NCBI GenBank assembly: GCA_037442205.1
Contig: JBBIQS010000035.1
Span: 12,445-76,444 of the forward strand
Direction: 5' to 3'
Origin: JBBIQS01 sp037442205
GTDB lineage: Bacteria > Myxococcota > Myxococcia > Myxococcales > UBA5297
Length of the DNA: 64,000 nt
Shown here: one piece after another, positions 46,160 through 55,720 of the stretch
Numbering within the stretch: the stretch's first letter is position 1
How the letters are laid out: each line of letters begins with the position of its first letter
Notes under the pieces: model-generated
Database searches by the model: none
Told to the model about the DNA's origin: nothing
What the model saw: only the letters and a program-made list of their open reading frames with translations
Made by a program: the position numbers and the translations under genes

Positions 46160-47206
46160 TTAGCGACCGCGCGCTTCTGCCTGCGAGACGCTCGGGCCAG
46201 GCAGTACCGCCGCGCCCGCGCCATCGAAGAACGCCCGCATGTCCTCCGGCAGCGGCGCCTCGAGCTTCATCGCCCGTCCGTCTCCCGGGTGAGGAAACAC
46301 CACCTCGGCGGCGTGGAGGGCGTGCCGCGGCAGCCGCAAAGAGGCGTGGTCCTCGGCGGTGAGCGCCTTCTCGGTGAAGCGCACGAAGATGGTCTCGTCG
46401 CGCCCGTAGATCTTGTCGCCCACGATCGGCAGCCCCACCGCCGCCAGGTGCGCGCGGATCTGGTGCTGCCGGCCGGTCAGCGGCTCGCAGCGCACCAGCG
46501 CGAACTTCTCCCCGCCGAGGGTGCGCCGCTCCAGCACCCTGAACAGCGTCTGCGAGGGCTTGCCCGCCTGCCTGTCGATGACGACGCGGATGCGCACCGT
46601 CTCACCCCCGACCGCCAGCGGCAGATCGACCTCGAACTCATCTTTCTCGGGCCAGCCCTCCACCAGCGCCAGGTAGGCCTTGCGCACATCCCCGCGCGCG
46701 AACGCCAGCTTGAGCGCCCGGGTCGCCTTGGGATTCGTGCCGCACAGCACCAGCCCGCTGGTTTCGCGGTCCAGCCGATGGGCCGGGTCCGGCTTCTGCC
46801 CCGGCATGGCCAGTGCCCTCGCCAGCGTCACCAGCGTCCCGGTCAGATAGCGGGCGCTGGGGTGCATCGGCAGCCCGGCCGGCTTGTCCACCGCCAGCAG
46901 GTCGTCGTCCCGGTAGATCACCGGCAGGTGCTTGGGCGTCTCCGGCTCCGGCTCGCGGCGGCGCCGCAGGGTCAGCACCATCCCCGGGACCACCAGCGTC
47001 GCCGGCTTCACTGGCCGGTCCGCCAGCTCGCCCTTGCGGATGATCGCCTGGGCCTTGGCCCGCGACAGCCGGCGGATCTTGGCGCACAGGTAGCGGTCGA
47101 GCCGCCAGCCCCGGTAGTTCTGCTCGACTACGAAGCGGACGGTCTGCAGATCGCCCGGCTCCTCGGCTGCCTGTTCGTGCTCGATCTCGCTCTGTTCTTC
47201 CAACAC
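46160..47206 (-). CDS. RluA-family 23S rRNA pseudouridine synthase (RluD/RluC-like)
   Basis: A 348-residue protein from a GTG start. Residues ~20-90 form an S4-like RNA-binding domain (WRLDRYLCAKIRRLSRAKAQAIIRKGE). The catalytic domain (~95-340) contains HRLDRETSGLVLCG, with the catalytic Asp in RLD, plus GRQHQIRAHLAAVGLPIVGD. It isomerises specific uridines in 23S rRNA; which positions cannot be told from sequence alone. It is divergent from the PEGA protein gene. Confidence 0.93.
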   Translation of the reverse strand: MLEEQSEIEHEQAAEEPGDLQTVRFVVEQNYRGWRLDRYLCAKIRRLSRAKAQAIIRKGELADRPVKPATLVVPGMVLTLRRRREPEPETPKHLPVIYRDDDLLAVDKPAGLPMHPSARYLTGTLVTLARALAMPGQKPDPAHRLDRETSGLVLCGTNPKATRALKLAFARGDVRKAYLALVEGWPEKDEFEVDLPLAVGGETVRIRVVIDRQAGKPSQTLFRVLERRTLGGEKFALVRCEPLTGRQHQIRAHLAAVGLPIVGDKIYGRDETIFVRFTEKALTAEDHASLRLPRHALHAAEVVFPHPGDGRAMKLEAPLPEDMRAFFDGAGAAVLPGPSVSQAEARGR

Positions 47207-47269
47207 TTCCGAGCCCTTCGCTCCGCTCTCGCGCGCCCCTGAACCGGAGAGCGATTCGCGCCGAGTGTC

Positions 47270-47278
47270 TGTTAAGAT
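47270..47278 (+). promoter_or_regulatory. Candidate extended -10 promoter element for the PEGA gene
   Basis: TGTTAAGAT (47270-47278) fits an extended -10 box (TGnTAnnnT) 30 bp upstream of the ATG at 47308, with a GGAGG ribosome-binding site between. A -35 match (GCGATT around 47251) is weak. It is an unusual AT-rich island in this GC-rich genome, so it is a reasonable candidate only. Confidence 0.35.
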
Positions 47279-47307
47279 ACCTCTCTTTCTACCCGGAGGA
47301 CGGCTCC

Positions 47308-48381
47308 ATGCAGCGCAGCCTCGCGCTCACCCTCATGCTCCTGGCCTCGACCGCCAGCGCCGAGAAGCTCAAGCTCGCGGTCCTCGACCCGTGGGCGCCG
47401 CCCAACCTGTCGGGCATCGCGGTCAAGGTGGGCCAGGACATCCTCGCCGCCGCCCGCAAAGAGCCGGACTACGAGGTCCTCGACCCCGCCACCGTCGAGC
47501 GCGCGCTGGGCACCGAGGCCCTCCACAGCCTGCAGGCCTGCCTCGGCAAGATGGTCTGCGTCACCAGCCACTCGGGCAACCTGCAGGCCGATCGCCTGGT
47601 CGTCGGGCTGCTCGACCGCAACGAGAACAGCTACCTGGTCAAGCTGCAGCTGATCGACCTCAAGACCAAGAGCGTGATCTCCTCGATCGACCGCTCGATC
47701 CTCATCGCCTCGCGACGGCTGCAGGCCGACGTCTCGGCGGCCATCCCGCGGCTGCTCGAGGGCAAGGCCGAGGCCAAGGGCACCCTGTCCATCGCCACCA
47801 GCTCCCCGGGCGCCGCCCTGGTCCTGGACGGCGAGCCCGCCGGCAAGACGCCCCTCACCCTCGAGGTCAAGCCCGGCAAGCACACCGTCAAGGTCACCAA
47901 GGCCAACTTCCTTCCGGTCGAGCGCTTCGTGACCGTCGAGGCCGGGGCCACCGAGCAGGTGTCGCTGCTGATGACCCCGGTCCCGGGCAGCCGCCCCGAG
48001 GACGAGCTGATGGCGGCCAAGAAGCAGGAGAAGCAGGAAGGGATGGGCGGGATCTCCATTCCCGCCGGCAGCTGGATCCTGGCCGGCGGCGCGGTGCTGG
48101 CCGGCGGCGCCAGCGTCTACTTCGGGTTGCACGCCAGCGCGCTGCAGGGCAAGGCCGGCGATCAGTCCGGCGGCAACTGGTCCATCAGCCGCGCCGAGGC
48201 CCTCGACGGCAAGCGCAGCGCGATGATCGCCAACCTGGGGATCGGGGTGGCCTCGGCGGCGGCGCTGGGCGCGGTGGTCTACGCCCTCCTGGCGCCTTCC
48301 GAGCCTGCCAAGCCCGCCGCGCCCGCGGTGTTGCTGCCAGTCCCCGGTGGCGCCGCCGTAGCTCTCTCCGGCTCCTTCTGA
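47308..48381 (+). CDS. PEGA-domain exported/membrane protein
   Basis: A 357-residue protein with a signal peptide (to ASA, residue ~18). Residues ~20-150 form an alpha/beta domain (KLKLAVLDPWAPP...) related to secreted repeat or FlgO-like domains. Residues ~155-215 are a PEGA domain (GTLSIATSSPGAALVLDGEPAGKTPL, then the VKPGKHTVKVTKANF signature). Two hydrophobic segments near the C-terminus (SWILAGGAVLAGGASVYFGL and NLGIGVASAAALGAVVYALLA) suggest membrane insertion. PEGA domains are typical of surface and S-layer-type proteins in myxobacteria. The next lipoprotein gene follows after 32 nt. Confidence 0.8.
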   Translation: MQRSLALTLMLLASTASAEKLKLAVLDPWAPPNLSGIAVKVGQDILAAARKEPDYEVLDPATVERALGTEALHSLQACLGKMVCVTSHSGNLQADRLVVGLLDRNENSYLVKLQLIDLKTKSVISSIDRSILIASRRLQADVSAAIPRLLEGKAEAKGTLSIATSSPGAALVLDGEPAGKTPLTLEVKPGKHTVKVTKANFLPVERFVTVEAGATEQVSLLMTPVPGSRPEDELMAAKKQEKQEGMGGISIPAGSWILAGGAVLAGGASVYFGLHASALQGKAGDQSGGNWSISRAEALDGKRSAMIANLGIGVASAAALGAVVYALLAPSEPAKPAAPAVLLPVPGGAAVALSGSF

Positions 48382-48413
48382 TCCAAGACCCTCTCGCTCG
48401 CACGGGTGAATCC

Positions 48414-50102
48414 ATGTCCCGCCGAATCCTGCTCGCCCTCCTGCTCGCCGCCGCCGGCTGCAAGTTCACTCCCGACCCGGACAAGGATCGCTTCGTCTGC
48501 CAGAGCGACGCCGACTGCGGCAGCGGCTGGAGCTGTGTGGCCCAGAAGTCCCCCGAGAATCTCGGCAAGAGCTTCTGCGCCCAGACGAGCACCCTCAGCG
48601 CCGAGATCTGCGACGGGATCGACAACGATGGCGACGGGATGGTGGACAACGACCTGACCGACGTTGACGTCCCCTGCGACACCGGCAAGCTCGGGGAGTG
48701 CGCCGCCGGGATGAAGAGCTGCGTCGACCACGTGCTGACCTGCGTCGGCAAGGATCCTAAGGCCGAGGTGTGCAACGGCAAGGACGACGACTGCGACGGC
48801 AAGGTGGACAACGGCTTCGACCTGCTGACCGACCACCTGAACTGCGGCAAGTGCGGCAGCGTCTGCGACAAGTCGGGCACCGACTGCGTCGAGGGCGCCT
48901 GCCACGAGGTGGACTGCGCCAATGGCCTCGACGACGACGGCAACGGCGCTGCCGACTGCCTGGATCCGGCCTGCGACGCCAGGGCTTGCGATGCCCACGG
49001 CAAGGTCTGCGCCCTCACCACCTGCAGCTGCCCCGGGCCCGAGGCCGCCAAGGAGACCAGCTGCGGCGACGGCAAGGACAACGACTGCGACGGGCTGATC
49101 GACTGCGCGGATCCCGACTGCCTGGGCGCCTCGTGCAGCGCCAGCGACGCCACCCTGAACTGCGGCAAGAACGGCACAACCGCCGCCTGCGTGGCCCGCG
49201 AGACCAACTGCAGCAACGGCCTCGACGACGACGGCGACGGCAAGGTCGACTGCGCAGACTCCGACTGCGAGCTGAAGAGCTGCGGCGACGGCTGCACCTG
49301 CCAGGGCGGCAAGAAGGTGGAGGTCGCCTGCGGCGACGGCCTGGACAACAACGGCAACACCCTCATCGACTGCCTCGACCCCGACTGCGACCTGCAGTCC
49401 TGCGGTACCGGCTGCCAGTGCCGAGCGACCAAGAAGGCCGAGGTCAACTGCGGCGACAACCTCGACAACGACGGCGACACCTTGGTGGACTGCCTCGATC
49501 CCGACTGCGACCTGAGGAGCTGCGGCACCGGCTGCCTGTGCGAGGTGCAGAAGAAGGTCGAGGTGGCCTGCGGCGACGGCCTGGACAACAACGGCAACAA
49601 CCTCGTCGACTGCCTCGACCCAGACTGCGACAAGCAGAGCTGCGGCGCCGGTTGCGAGTGCCTGGCCAGCGCCGCGGCCGAGCTGGACTGCAGCGACGGC
49701 CTGGACAACGACAAGGACGGCAAGATCGACTGCCTCGACTCCGACTGCGCCGGCGTGTCCTGCTCGGCGACCGACGCCACCCTCAACTGCGGCAGGAACG
49801 CCAGCAACGCACTGGCCTGCGTGGCCCGCGAGACCAATTGCTCCAACGGCATCGACGATGACGGCGACGGCAAGGCCGACTGCCTGGACTCGGACTGCGC
49901 CGGCGCCTCCTGCTCGGCTACCGACGCCACGCTCAACTGCGGCAAAGACGCGGGCAACGCGCTGGCCTGCGTGGCCCGCGAGACCAACTGCTCCGACGGA
50001 GTGGACAACGACGGCGACGGCAAGACCGACTGCCAGGACCCCGACTGCGCCGGGCTGACCTGCGCCACGGGCAAGACCTGCTCCGGGACGGTGTGCCAGT
50101 AG
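48414..50102 (+). CDS. MopE-like lipoprotein with DxDxDG/Cys repeats
   Basis: A 562-residue exported protein with a lipobox ending AAAGC (Cys16). The N-terminal 'CQSDADCGSGWSC' block is followed by EICDGIDNDGDGMVDN and EVCNGKDDDCDGKVDNG, the MopE-type 'C(D/N)GxDxDxDGxxDN' metal-binding repeats. From about residue 165 the protein is a series of ~37-45-residue repeats of the form 'C(G/S)DGxDNxxDGxxDCxDPDCxxxSC', with Asp/Asn/Gly-rich calcium-loop character. MopE-type proteins of methanotrophs bind copper, but the long Asp-rich repeats here suggest calcium. The neighbours do not settle the function. Confidence 0.78.
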   Translation: MSRRILLALLLAAAGCKFTPDPDKDRFVCQSDADCGSGWSCVAQKSPENLGKSFCAQTSTLSAEICDGIDNDGDGMVDNDLTDVDVPCDTGKLGECAAGMKSCVDHVLTCVGKDPKAEVCNGKDDDCDGKVDNGFDLLTDHLNCGKCGSVCDKSGTDCVEGACHEVDCANGLDDDGNGAADCLDPACDARACDAHGKVCALTTCSCPGPEAAKETSCGDGKDNDCDGLIDCADPDCLGASCSASDATLNCGKNGTTAACVARETNCSNGLDDDGDGKVDCADSDCELKSCGDGCTCQGGKKVEVACGDGLDNNGNTLIDCLDPDCDLQSCGTGCQCRATKKAEVNCGDNLDNDGDTLVDCLDPDCDLRSCGTGCLCEVQKKVEVACGDGLDNNGNNLVDCLDPDCDKQSCGAGCECLASAAAELDCSDGLDNDKDGKIDCLDSDCAGVSCSATDATLNCGRNASNALACVARETNCSNGIDDDGDGKADCLDSDCAGASCSATDATLNCGKDAGNALACVARETNCSDGVDNDGDGKTDCQDPDCAGLTCATGKTCSGTVCQ

Positions 50103-50112
50103 TCGGAGTCGG

Positions 50113-51195
50113 TCAGGCCAGCGCTTCCTCGTAGACCTGGGCGATGCGCTCGCCGGTCCGGCCGTCCCACAGCGCCGGGACGTGCCCGCGCTTGCCCTGG
50201 CCTTCGAGGATCCGCTCCGCCTCGCGGGCGATGCGGGTCGGGTCGGTGCCGACCAGGATGTTGGTTCCCTCGAGGACGGTGACCGGACGCTCGGTGTTGT
50301 GGCGCAAGGTTAGGCAGGGGATGCCCAGGGCGGTGGACTCCTCCTGCAGGCCGCCGGAGTCGGTGAGGATCAGCGCGGCCGCCGAGGTCAGCGACAGGAA
50401 GTCGAGGTAGCCGAGCGGATCGATTGTCCGCAGCCTCTCCGGGACCGGCCCCAGCTCCTGGAGGCGGGAGCGGGTCCTGGGATGGACCGGGAAGATCACC
50501 GGCACCTGCTCGCAGACCTTGGCCAGCCCGCCGAGGATGCGCCCGAGAACCTTGGGATCATCCACGTTGGCCGGACGGTGCAGGGTGCAGACCGCGTAGC
50601 CGGAGGCCTCCAGGCCCAGCGTTCCCGGCATGTCGAGCGCGCAGGCGCGCGGCAAGGCGGCCATCAGCGAGTCGATCATCACGTTGCCGACGCGGCGGAT
50701 CTTGTTCCGGTCGACCCCTTCGCGGGCCAGGTTCTGGTCGGCATCGGCCGAAGGAGTGAGCAGCAGGTCCGAGAGCCGATCCACCACCAGCCGGTTGATC
50801 TCCTCGGGCATCGAGCGGTCGAAGCTGCGCAGTCCGGCCTCGACGTGGGCCAGCGGAACCCCGAGCTTGGAAGCGCACAGCGCCGCGGCCAGGGTGGAGT
50901 TGACGTCGCCGACCACCGAGACGAGAGCCGGGCGCCGCTCGAGCAGGACCTTCTCCAGCGCCACCAGCGCCCGTGCGGTCTGCTCCGCCTGGGTTCCCGA
51001 GCCGACCCCGAGCGAGGCATCGGGCTGAGGCAGGCCAAGATCCTCGAAGAAGACCGAGCTCATCTTCTCGTCGTAGTGCTGGCCGGTGTGGACCAGCGCC
51101 TGCTCGAGGCGGCCCGAGCGGGCCAGCGCCCGATGGATGGGGGCCACCTTCATGAAATTGGGGCGTGCGCCAACGACGTGGAGGACGAGCTTCAC
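50113..51195 (-). CDS. wecB: UDP-N-acetylglucosamine 2-epimerase (non-hydrolysing)
   Basis: A 360-residue protein with the family landmarks: VVGARPNFMKVAPI at the N-terminus, VVGDVNSTLAAALCASKLGVPLAHVEAGLRSFD with PEEINR, TLHRPANVD, VFPVHPRTRSRL, and LTDSGGLQEEST...RHNTERP at the C-terminus. It interconverts UDP-GlcNAc and UDP-ManNAc for polysaccharide synthesis. The GTG at 51195 gives the canonical VKLVLHVVGARP start. No dehydrogenase (wecC-like) gene is adjacent, so the gene symbol is by family only. Confidence 0.94.
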   Translation of the reverse strand: MKLVLHVVGARPNFMKVAPIHRALARSGRLEQALVHTGQHYDEKMSSVFFEDLGLPQPDASLGVGSGTQAEQTARALVALEKVLLERRPALVSVVGDVNSTLAAALCASKLGVPLAHVEAGLRSFDRSMPEEINRLVVDRLSDLLLTPSADADQNLAREGVDRNKIRRVGNVMIDSLMAALPRACALDMPGTLGLEASGYAVCTLHRPANVDDPKVLGRILGGLAKVCEQVPVIFPVHPRTRSRLQELGPVPERLRTIDPLGYLDFLSLTSAAALILTDSGGLQEESTALGIPCLTLRHNTERPVTVLEGTNILVGTDPTRIAREAERILEGQGKRGHVPALWDGRTGERIAQVYEEALA

Positions 51196-51281
51196 AAAGG
51201 GACAAGCTGTCGTCCGTCGCTGGCCCTGGCATCCCCCTGCCTGGCCGGCATGCAAGGGCGCGGGCCGGTATAGTGGCGCCC

Positions 51282-51938
51282 ATGACGGCATTGGCCATCA
51301 TCGCGGCGGCGCAGCTGGCGGCGCTGACCTCGGGACAGCTGGGAAAGCTCGGCGACGACGAGCCCTCTCAGCCCGCAGTTGAGAAGCCCGCCGCCCAAGT
51401 GCCCTCCCCTGCGGTCGAGCCGGCCAAGCCGCTCCCCGCGCCTCCGGGGCCGCTGATCGCCGATCGCATCGTCTGCATCGACGGCCGCCAGTACCGAGGG
51501 CGCCTGGCGGGGGCCAATCCCAGCGCACTGGAGATCGAGGTCGAGGGATTGCGGCACGCGGTCCCGTTCTCGGCCATCGCCTTCGTCGAGCGCGCGGGAG
51601 TGATTTCGCCTGCGCCCGTCCATCTGCCCGAGCAACGCAACGTTCCGCACGTCCGAGAGCGCCTGTCGCTCACCTTCGACATCTTCCAGGCCGAGCGCGA
51701 CCTGCAGAAGCTCCGTTACTGGGACAAGGGAATCTTCACCGCCGCTGGGCTCGCCATCGCAGCCGTCGGGCTGTTCGCGGTGAAGGGCGACGCCGGGCGC
51801 GTCATCGGGGCGGTGGGCGCTATGGAGGCCGGCGTCGGGACAATCTGGCTCAGCGCGACCGGGCTGCGGTCGTATGGTTTGTCGAATCAGATCGATGAGG
51901 CGCGCGAACGGCTCGGTGCGCTGCAGGCGGAGCGCTGA
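51282..51938 (+). CDS. Predicted membrane protein of unknown function
   Basis: A 218-residue protein with a short hydrophobic N-terminus (TALAIIAAAQLAAL), a Pro/Ala linker (~35-57), a small beta-type segment (IVCIDGRQYRGRLAGANPSALEIEVEGLRHAVPFSAIAFV), and a C-terminal part with two hydrophobic stretches (GIFTAAGLAIAAVGLFAVKG and AVGAMEAGVGTIWLSATG) and a short coiled-coil end. No known family is recognised. It is divergent from wecB with 86 nt between the starts. Confidence 0.6.
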   Translation: MTALAIIAAAQLAALTSGQLGKLGDDEPSQPAVEKPAAQVPSPAVEPAKPLPAPPGPLIADRIVCIDGRQYRGRLAGANPSALEIEVEGLRHAVPFSAIAFVERAGVISPAPVHLPEQRNVPHVRERLSLTFDIFQAERDLQKLRYWDKGIFTAAGLAIAAVGLFAVKGDAGRVIGAVGAMEAGVGTIWLSATGLRSYGLSNQIDEARERLGALQAER

Positions 51939-51975
51939 TCGATCAACCGCCACCTTCAGGCACATCGCGGGCATG

Positions 51976-52009
51976 AAAAAGCCCGGCGGAGCCGAAGCTC
52001 GCGCCGGGC
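51976..52009 (-). terminator. Intrinsic terminator for the small lipoprotein gene on the minus strand
   Basis: On the minus strand GCCCGGCG(cgagcttcggctc)CGCCGGGC is followed by TTTTT (51976-51980 on the plus strand is AAAAA). The stem is 8 bp or more with a T-run, so it is a good rho-independent terminator for the gene ending at 52032. Confidence 0.8.
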
Positions 52010-52031
52010 AGAATTGCGACGAATTGCTCGG

Positions 52032-52484
52032 CTAGCCACCGATCTTGTTCATCACCAGGGCGAGGTTGAAGGTGCCGGTCGCGGTGGAGCCGCCGAGGGT
52101 GTAGGTGAGGTCGCCGCTGGTGTTCACGTTGATCGAGGTGCCGTTGTGCACCATCGACCCGGACTTGAACAGCAGCGTGGTCCGGCCGCCGTTGGCGTCG
52201 GTGGACGAGCAGGAAAACCCGTTCTGGACGGTGGCGGTCGAGCCGGCCACTGTGAAGGGCACGTTGCAGGAGCTCTTGTCGTCGACCAGGATGATCTGGT
52301 TGGCGTCAGTGCCGGCGATGATGCTCTGATTGCCGCTCAAGGTGTTGCTCCCGTTGTAGTTGCCGCCGGGCCCGCTTGCGTTCATGGTCATCGTTCCGCT
52401 GACCGACCAGGTGCCGATGTAGTCCGTGCGGCTCAGGCCGCAGGCGACAAAGAACAGCGCTGCCACGATTCCAAACTTCTTCAT
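52032..52484 (-). CDS. Small lipoprotein of repeat/strand-rich type (paralogue of the next)
   Basis: A 150-residue protein with a lipobox ending FVAC (Cys15). The mature part is Ser/Thr/Gly/Asn-rich and strand-like: IGTWSVSGTMTMNASGPGGN, CNVPFTVAGSTATVQNGFSC, GSMVHNGTSINVNTSGDLTYTLGG. It resembles the neighbouring 151-residue protein in its 'GTWSVSG'/'GSWSATLG' start and 'TGTFNL'/'TGTFSI' end. No known domain is seen. The two lie 101 nt apart on the same strand, and a terminator follows this one. Confidence 0.72.
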   Translation of the reverse strand: MKKFGIVAALFFVACGLSRTDYIGTWSVSGTMTMNASGPGGNYNGSNTLSGNQSIIAGTDANQIILVDDKSSCNVPFTVAGSTATVQNGFSCSSTDANGGRTTLLFKSGSMVHNGTSINVNTSGDLTYTLGGSTATGTFNLALVMNKIGG

Positions 52485-52585
52485 GGGATCCTCCCCTGGG
52501 TTGTAGGTGGGTGCTGCCCAAGACCGGCGCACGATAGGCGACAGCTCTCCGGATCTCAACCCCGTGAAGCGAATCTTGCCGCCGG

Positions 52586-53041
52586 CTACTGAGCGCGCTT
52601 CAGGTTGGCGCTGATCGAGAACGTCCCCGTCCCCGAGAACCCGGAGTTGTTGCTGACGTAGGTCCCGGTGGCGTTCATCGACATGATGTCGCCGGCGCGG
52701 CTCAGGGACCCGGCGTTCCAGGTCAGAGTGATCGGGCCGACGGCGGTGCTCTCGGTGCACTGAGCGCTCTGATTGAAGATGGCCGACGTGCCATTCACCT
52801 GGGCCCCAATGGTGCAGCCGTTGGGATCGGTGAAGCGGATGCCGTTGGTCCCCTCGCCCACGGCGATGTTGACGCTGCCGACGAAGGACTGCGTCTGCTG
52901 CGAACCGCTCGAGGGCGTGAGCACCACGCTGCCGAGCGTGGCGCTCCAGCTGCCGAGAAAATCCTCGCGCGTCCCCGTGCTCGTGCCGCCACCTCCGCAA
53001 GCCATCGCCGCCAACAGCGCCAGCAACCCGATGCGTCGCAT
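52586..53041 (-). CDS. Small lipoprotein, paralogue of the preceding
   Basis: A 151-residue protein with a lipobox ending AMAC (Cys15) and the same layout as its neighbour: LGSWSATLGSVVLTPSSG, then QVNGTSAIFNQSAQC, then GTFSISANL. The Cys pair around GC...QC may form a disulphide, as in its paralogue. Function is unknown. It lies 41 nt from the NtrC-type regulator and may be co-transcribed with it. Confidence 0.72.
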   Translation of the reverse strand: MRRIGLLALLAAMACGGGGTSTGTREDFLGSWSATLGSVVLTPSSGSQQTQSFVGSVNIAVGEGTNGIRFTDPNGCTIGAQVNGTSAIFNQSAQCTESTAVGPITLTWNAGSLSRAGDIMSMNATGTYVSNNSGFSGTGTFSISANLKRAQ

Positions 53042-53082
53042 GATTCCTTCTCCTCGAGAGGCTCGTCGCCTCCCGGAATGAG

Positions 53083-54483
<1,401 letters not shown>

Positions 54484-54544
54484 GTCGCCTCCGGAAGCGG
54501 AGGCATCTTAGCAGCCGCGGTGCGGCGGGGCATTGGGGAGCGCT

Positions 54545-54805
54545 TCACTCCTCGTCGAGGACCTCGAATTGCTCGTTCGCCCGTTCGAGCGCCTCCGCGT
54601 CCTCGCGAGAAAGCGTTCCGACGAAGCGATCGATGGCAGCTCCAATCCGCGGAGCCTTCCCACGTGCTGCCGCTGGCAAACCGGCGCCCCGGCGCATCAG
54701 CTCAAGGGCTGCTTTGCTGAGAGAGGGCCCGCTCTGCTTGGCGAGCCTCTTTAGCTCTCTCTCGAGTCTCGGCTCGATTCCACGCACCGTGAGACGCATA
54801 GCCAT
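54545..54805 (-). CDS. Ribbon-helix-helix antitoxin-like protein without an adjacent toxin
   Basis: An 86-residue protein starting MAMRLTVRGIEPRLERELKRLAKQSGPSLSKAALELMRRGAG, a typical ribbon-helix-helix N-terminus as in VapB/FitA-type antitoxins. The C-terminal half (~45-86) is acidic, where a toxin would normally be bound. No toxin gene lies on either side, so it may be an orphan antitoxin, a stand-alone repressor, or a remnant of a VapBC pair. Confidence 0.65.
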   Translation of the reverse strand: MAMRLTVRGIEPRLERELKRLAKQSGPSLSKAALELMRRGAGLPAAARGKAPRIGAAIDRFVGTLSREDAEALERANEQFEVLDEE

Positions 54806-54946
54806 CAGCCCTCCACCAATCTGTGCTCAACGGCCGCCCAAGCGCTCCTCCGAGGGCCACCAAGCGGCCAAGCGCCCTCCCAAGCGTCCATTCCAGCGGC
54901 CGCACCCGGCCTGCTAGCGTCGACCGCTTCCCGGAGACGCAAGCGC

Positions 54947-55696
54947 GTGACCGCACAGAGCCCTGGCGATCGATCCTGGCTTCGCATCGCCACCTGGAAC
55001 GTCCACTCCTGCCTGCGCGGCCTCTCCGAGGTCGCCGCGCTGATCGCCTCGCTCGACCTGGATCTGATCGCCCTGCAGGAGGTCGACCGCGCCATCGCCC
55101 GCAGCGGCCACGTCGACCAGGCGGCCGAGCTCGCCCGCCGCGCCGGCTTCGCCTACTTCCATCACTTCAAGGCCGTCAGCTGGGGCTCCGGCGACTACGG
55201 TCTCGCCCTGCTCTCCAAGCACCCGCTCAGCGGCCTGCGAGCCGGGCTGCTGCCGAGCGCCGACCTCGAGCAGCGCATCCACGCCTCGGCGGTGGTCCAG
55301 CTCCCCGAGGGCGAGCTGGAGATGCACGTGGCCCACCTCAGCCACCTGCCCACCCGCGCCCGGCTGCGGCTCGACCAGGCGCAGGTGCTGGTCAATCGGA
55401 TCGGCGGGAGGCCGCGCCCGGCGCTGCTCGCCGGCGACTTCAATGACGGCCCGCGCTCGCAGGCCCATCAGCTGCTGGCGCGCTCCTTCGTCGACGTCTT
55501 CGACAAGGTCGGCACCGGCGCAGCGGGGACCCTGCCCTTCGGCCCCTTCACCTTCCGGCTCGACTACCTGTACGCGACCGCGGATCTGGCGCTCGACAGC
55601 GCCAAGGTGGTCCCGACCAACGCCAGCGACCACCACCTGCTGCTCGCCCAGCTTCGCCTGCCGGCCGCTCCCCAGCTCTCGCTGCTCGCGTCCTGA
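54947..55696 (+). CDS. Endonuclease/exonuclease/phosphatase (EEP) family protein
   Basis: A 249-residue protein with RIATWNVHSCLRG, LIALQEVDRA, HVAHLSHLPTRARLR, LLAGDFNDGPRS and SDHHLLLAQLRL, so all five EEP-family motifs (WN, QE, H, DxN, DH) are present. Members act as nucleases, phosphodiesterases or sphingomyelinase-like enzymes; which applies is unclear. The start is a GTG at 54947. It lies next to an EEP-unrelated pyrG and appears to be on its own. Confidence 0.85.
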   Translation: MTAQSPGDRSWLRIATWNVHSCLRGLSEVAALIASLDLDLIALQEVDRAIARSGHVDQAAELARRAGFAYFHHFKAVSWGSGDYGLALLSKHPLSGLRAGLLPSADLEQRIHASAVVQLPEGELEMHVAHLSHLPTRARLRLDQAQVLVNRIGGRPRPALLAGDFNDGPRSQAHQLLARSFVDVFDKVGTGAAGTLPFGPFTFRLDYLYATADLALDSAKVVPTNASDHHLLLAQLRLPAAPQLSLLAS

Positions 55697-55720
55697 GGCG
55701 GGCGCTCAGCGGACGGGGCG

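Noticed and set aside
47265..48413. Extension of the MopE-like gene to 47265
   Set aside because: It would run in a different frame through the PEGA protein gene; the lipobox start at 48414 is clear.
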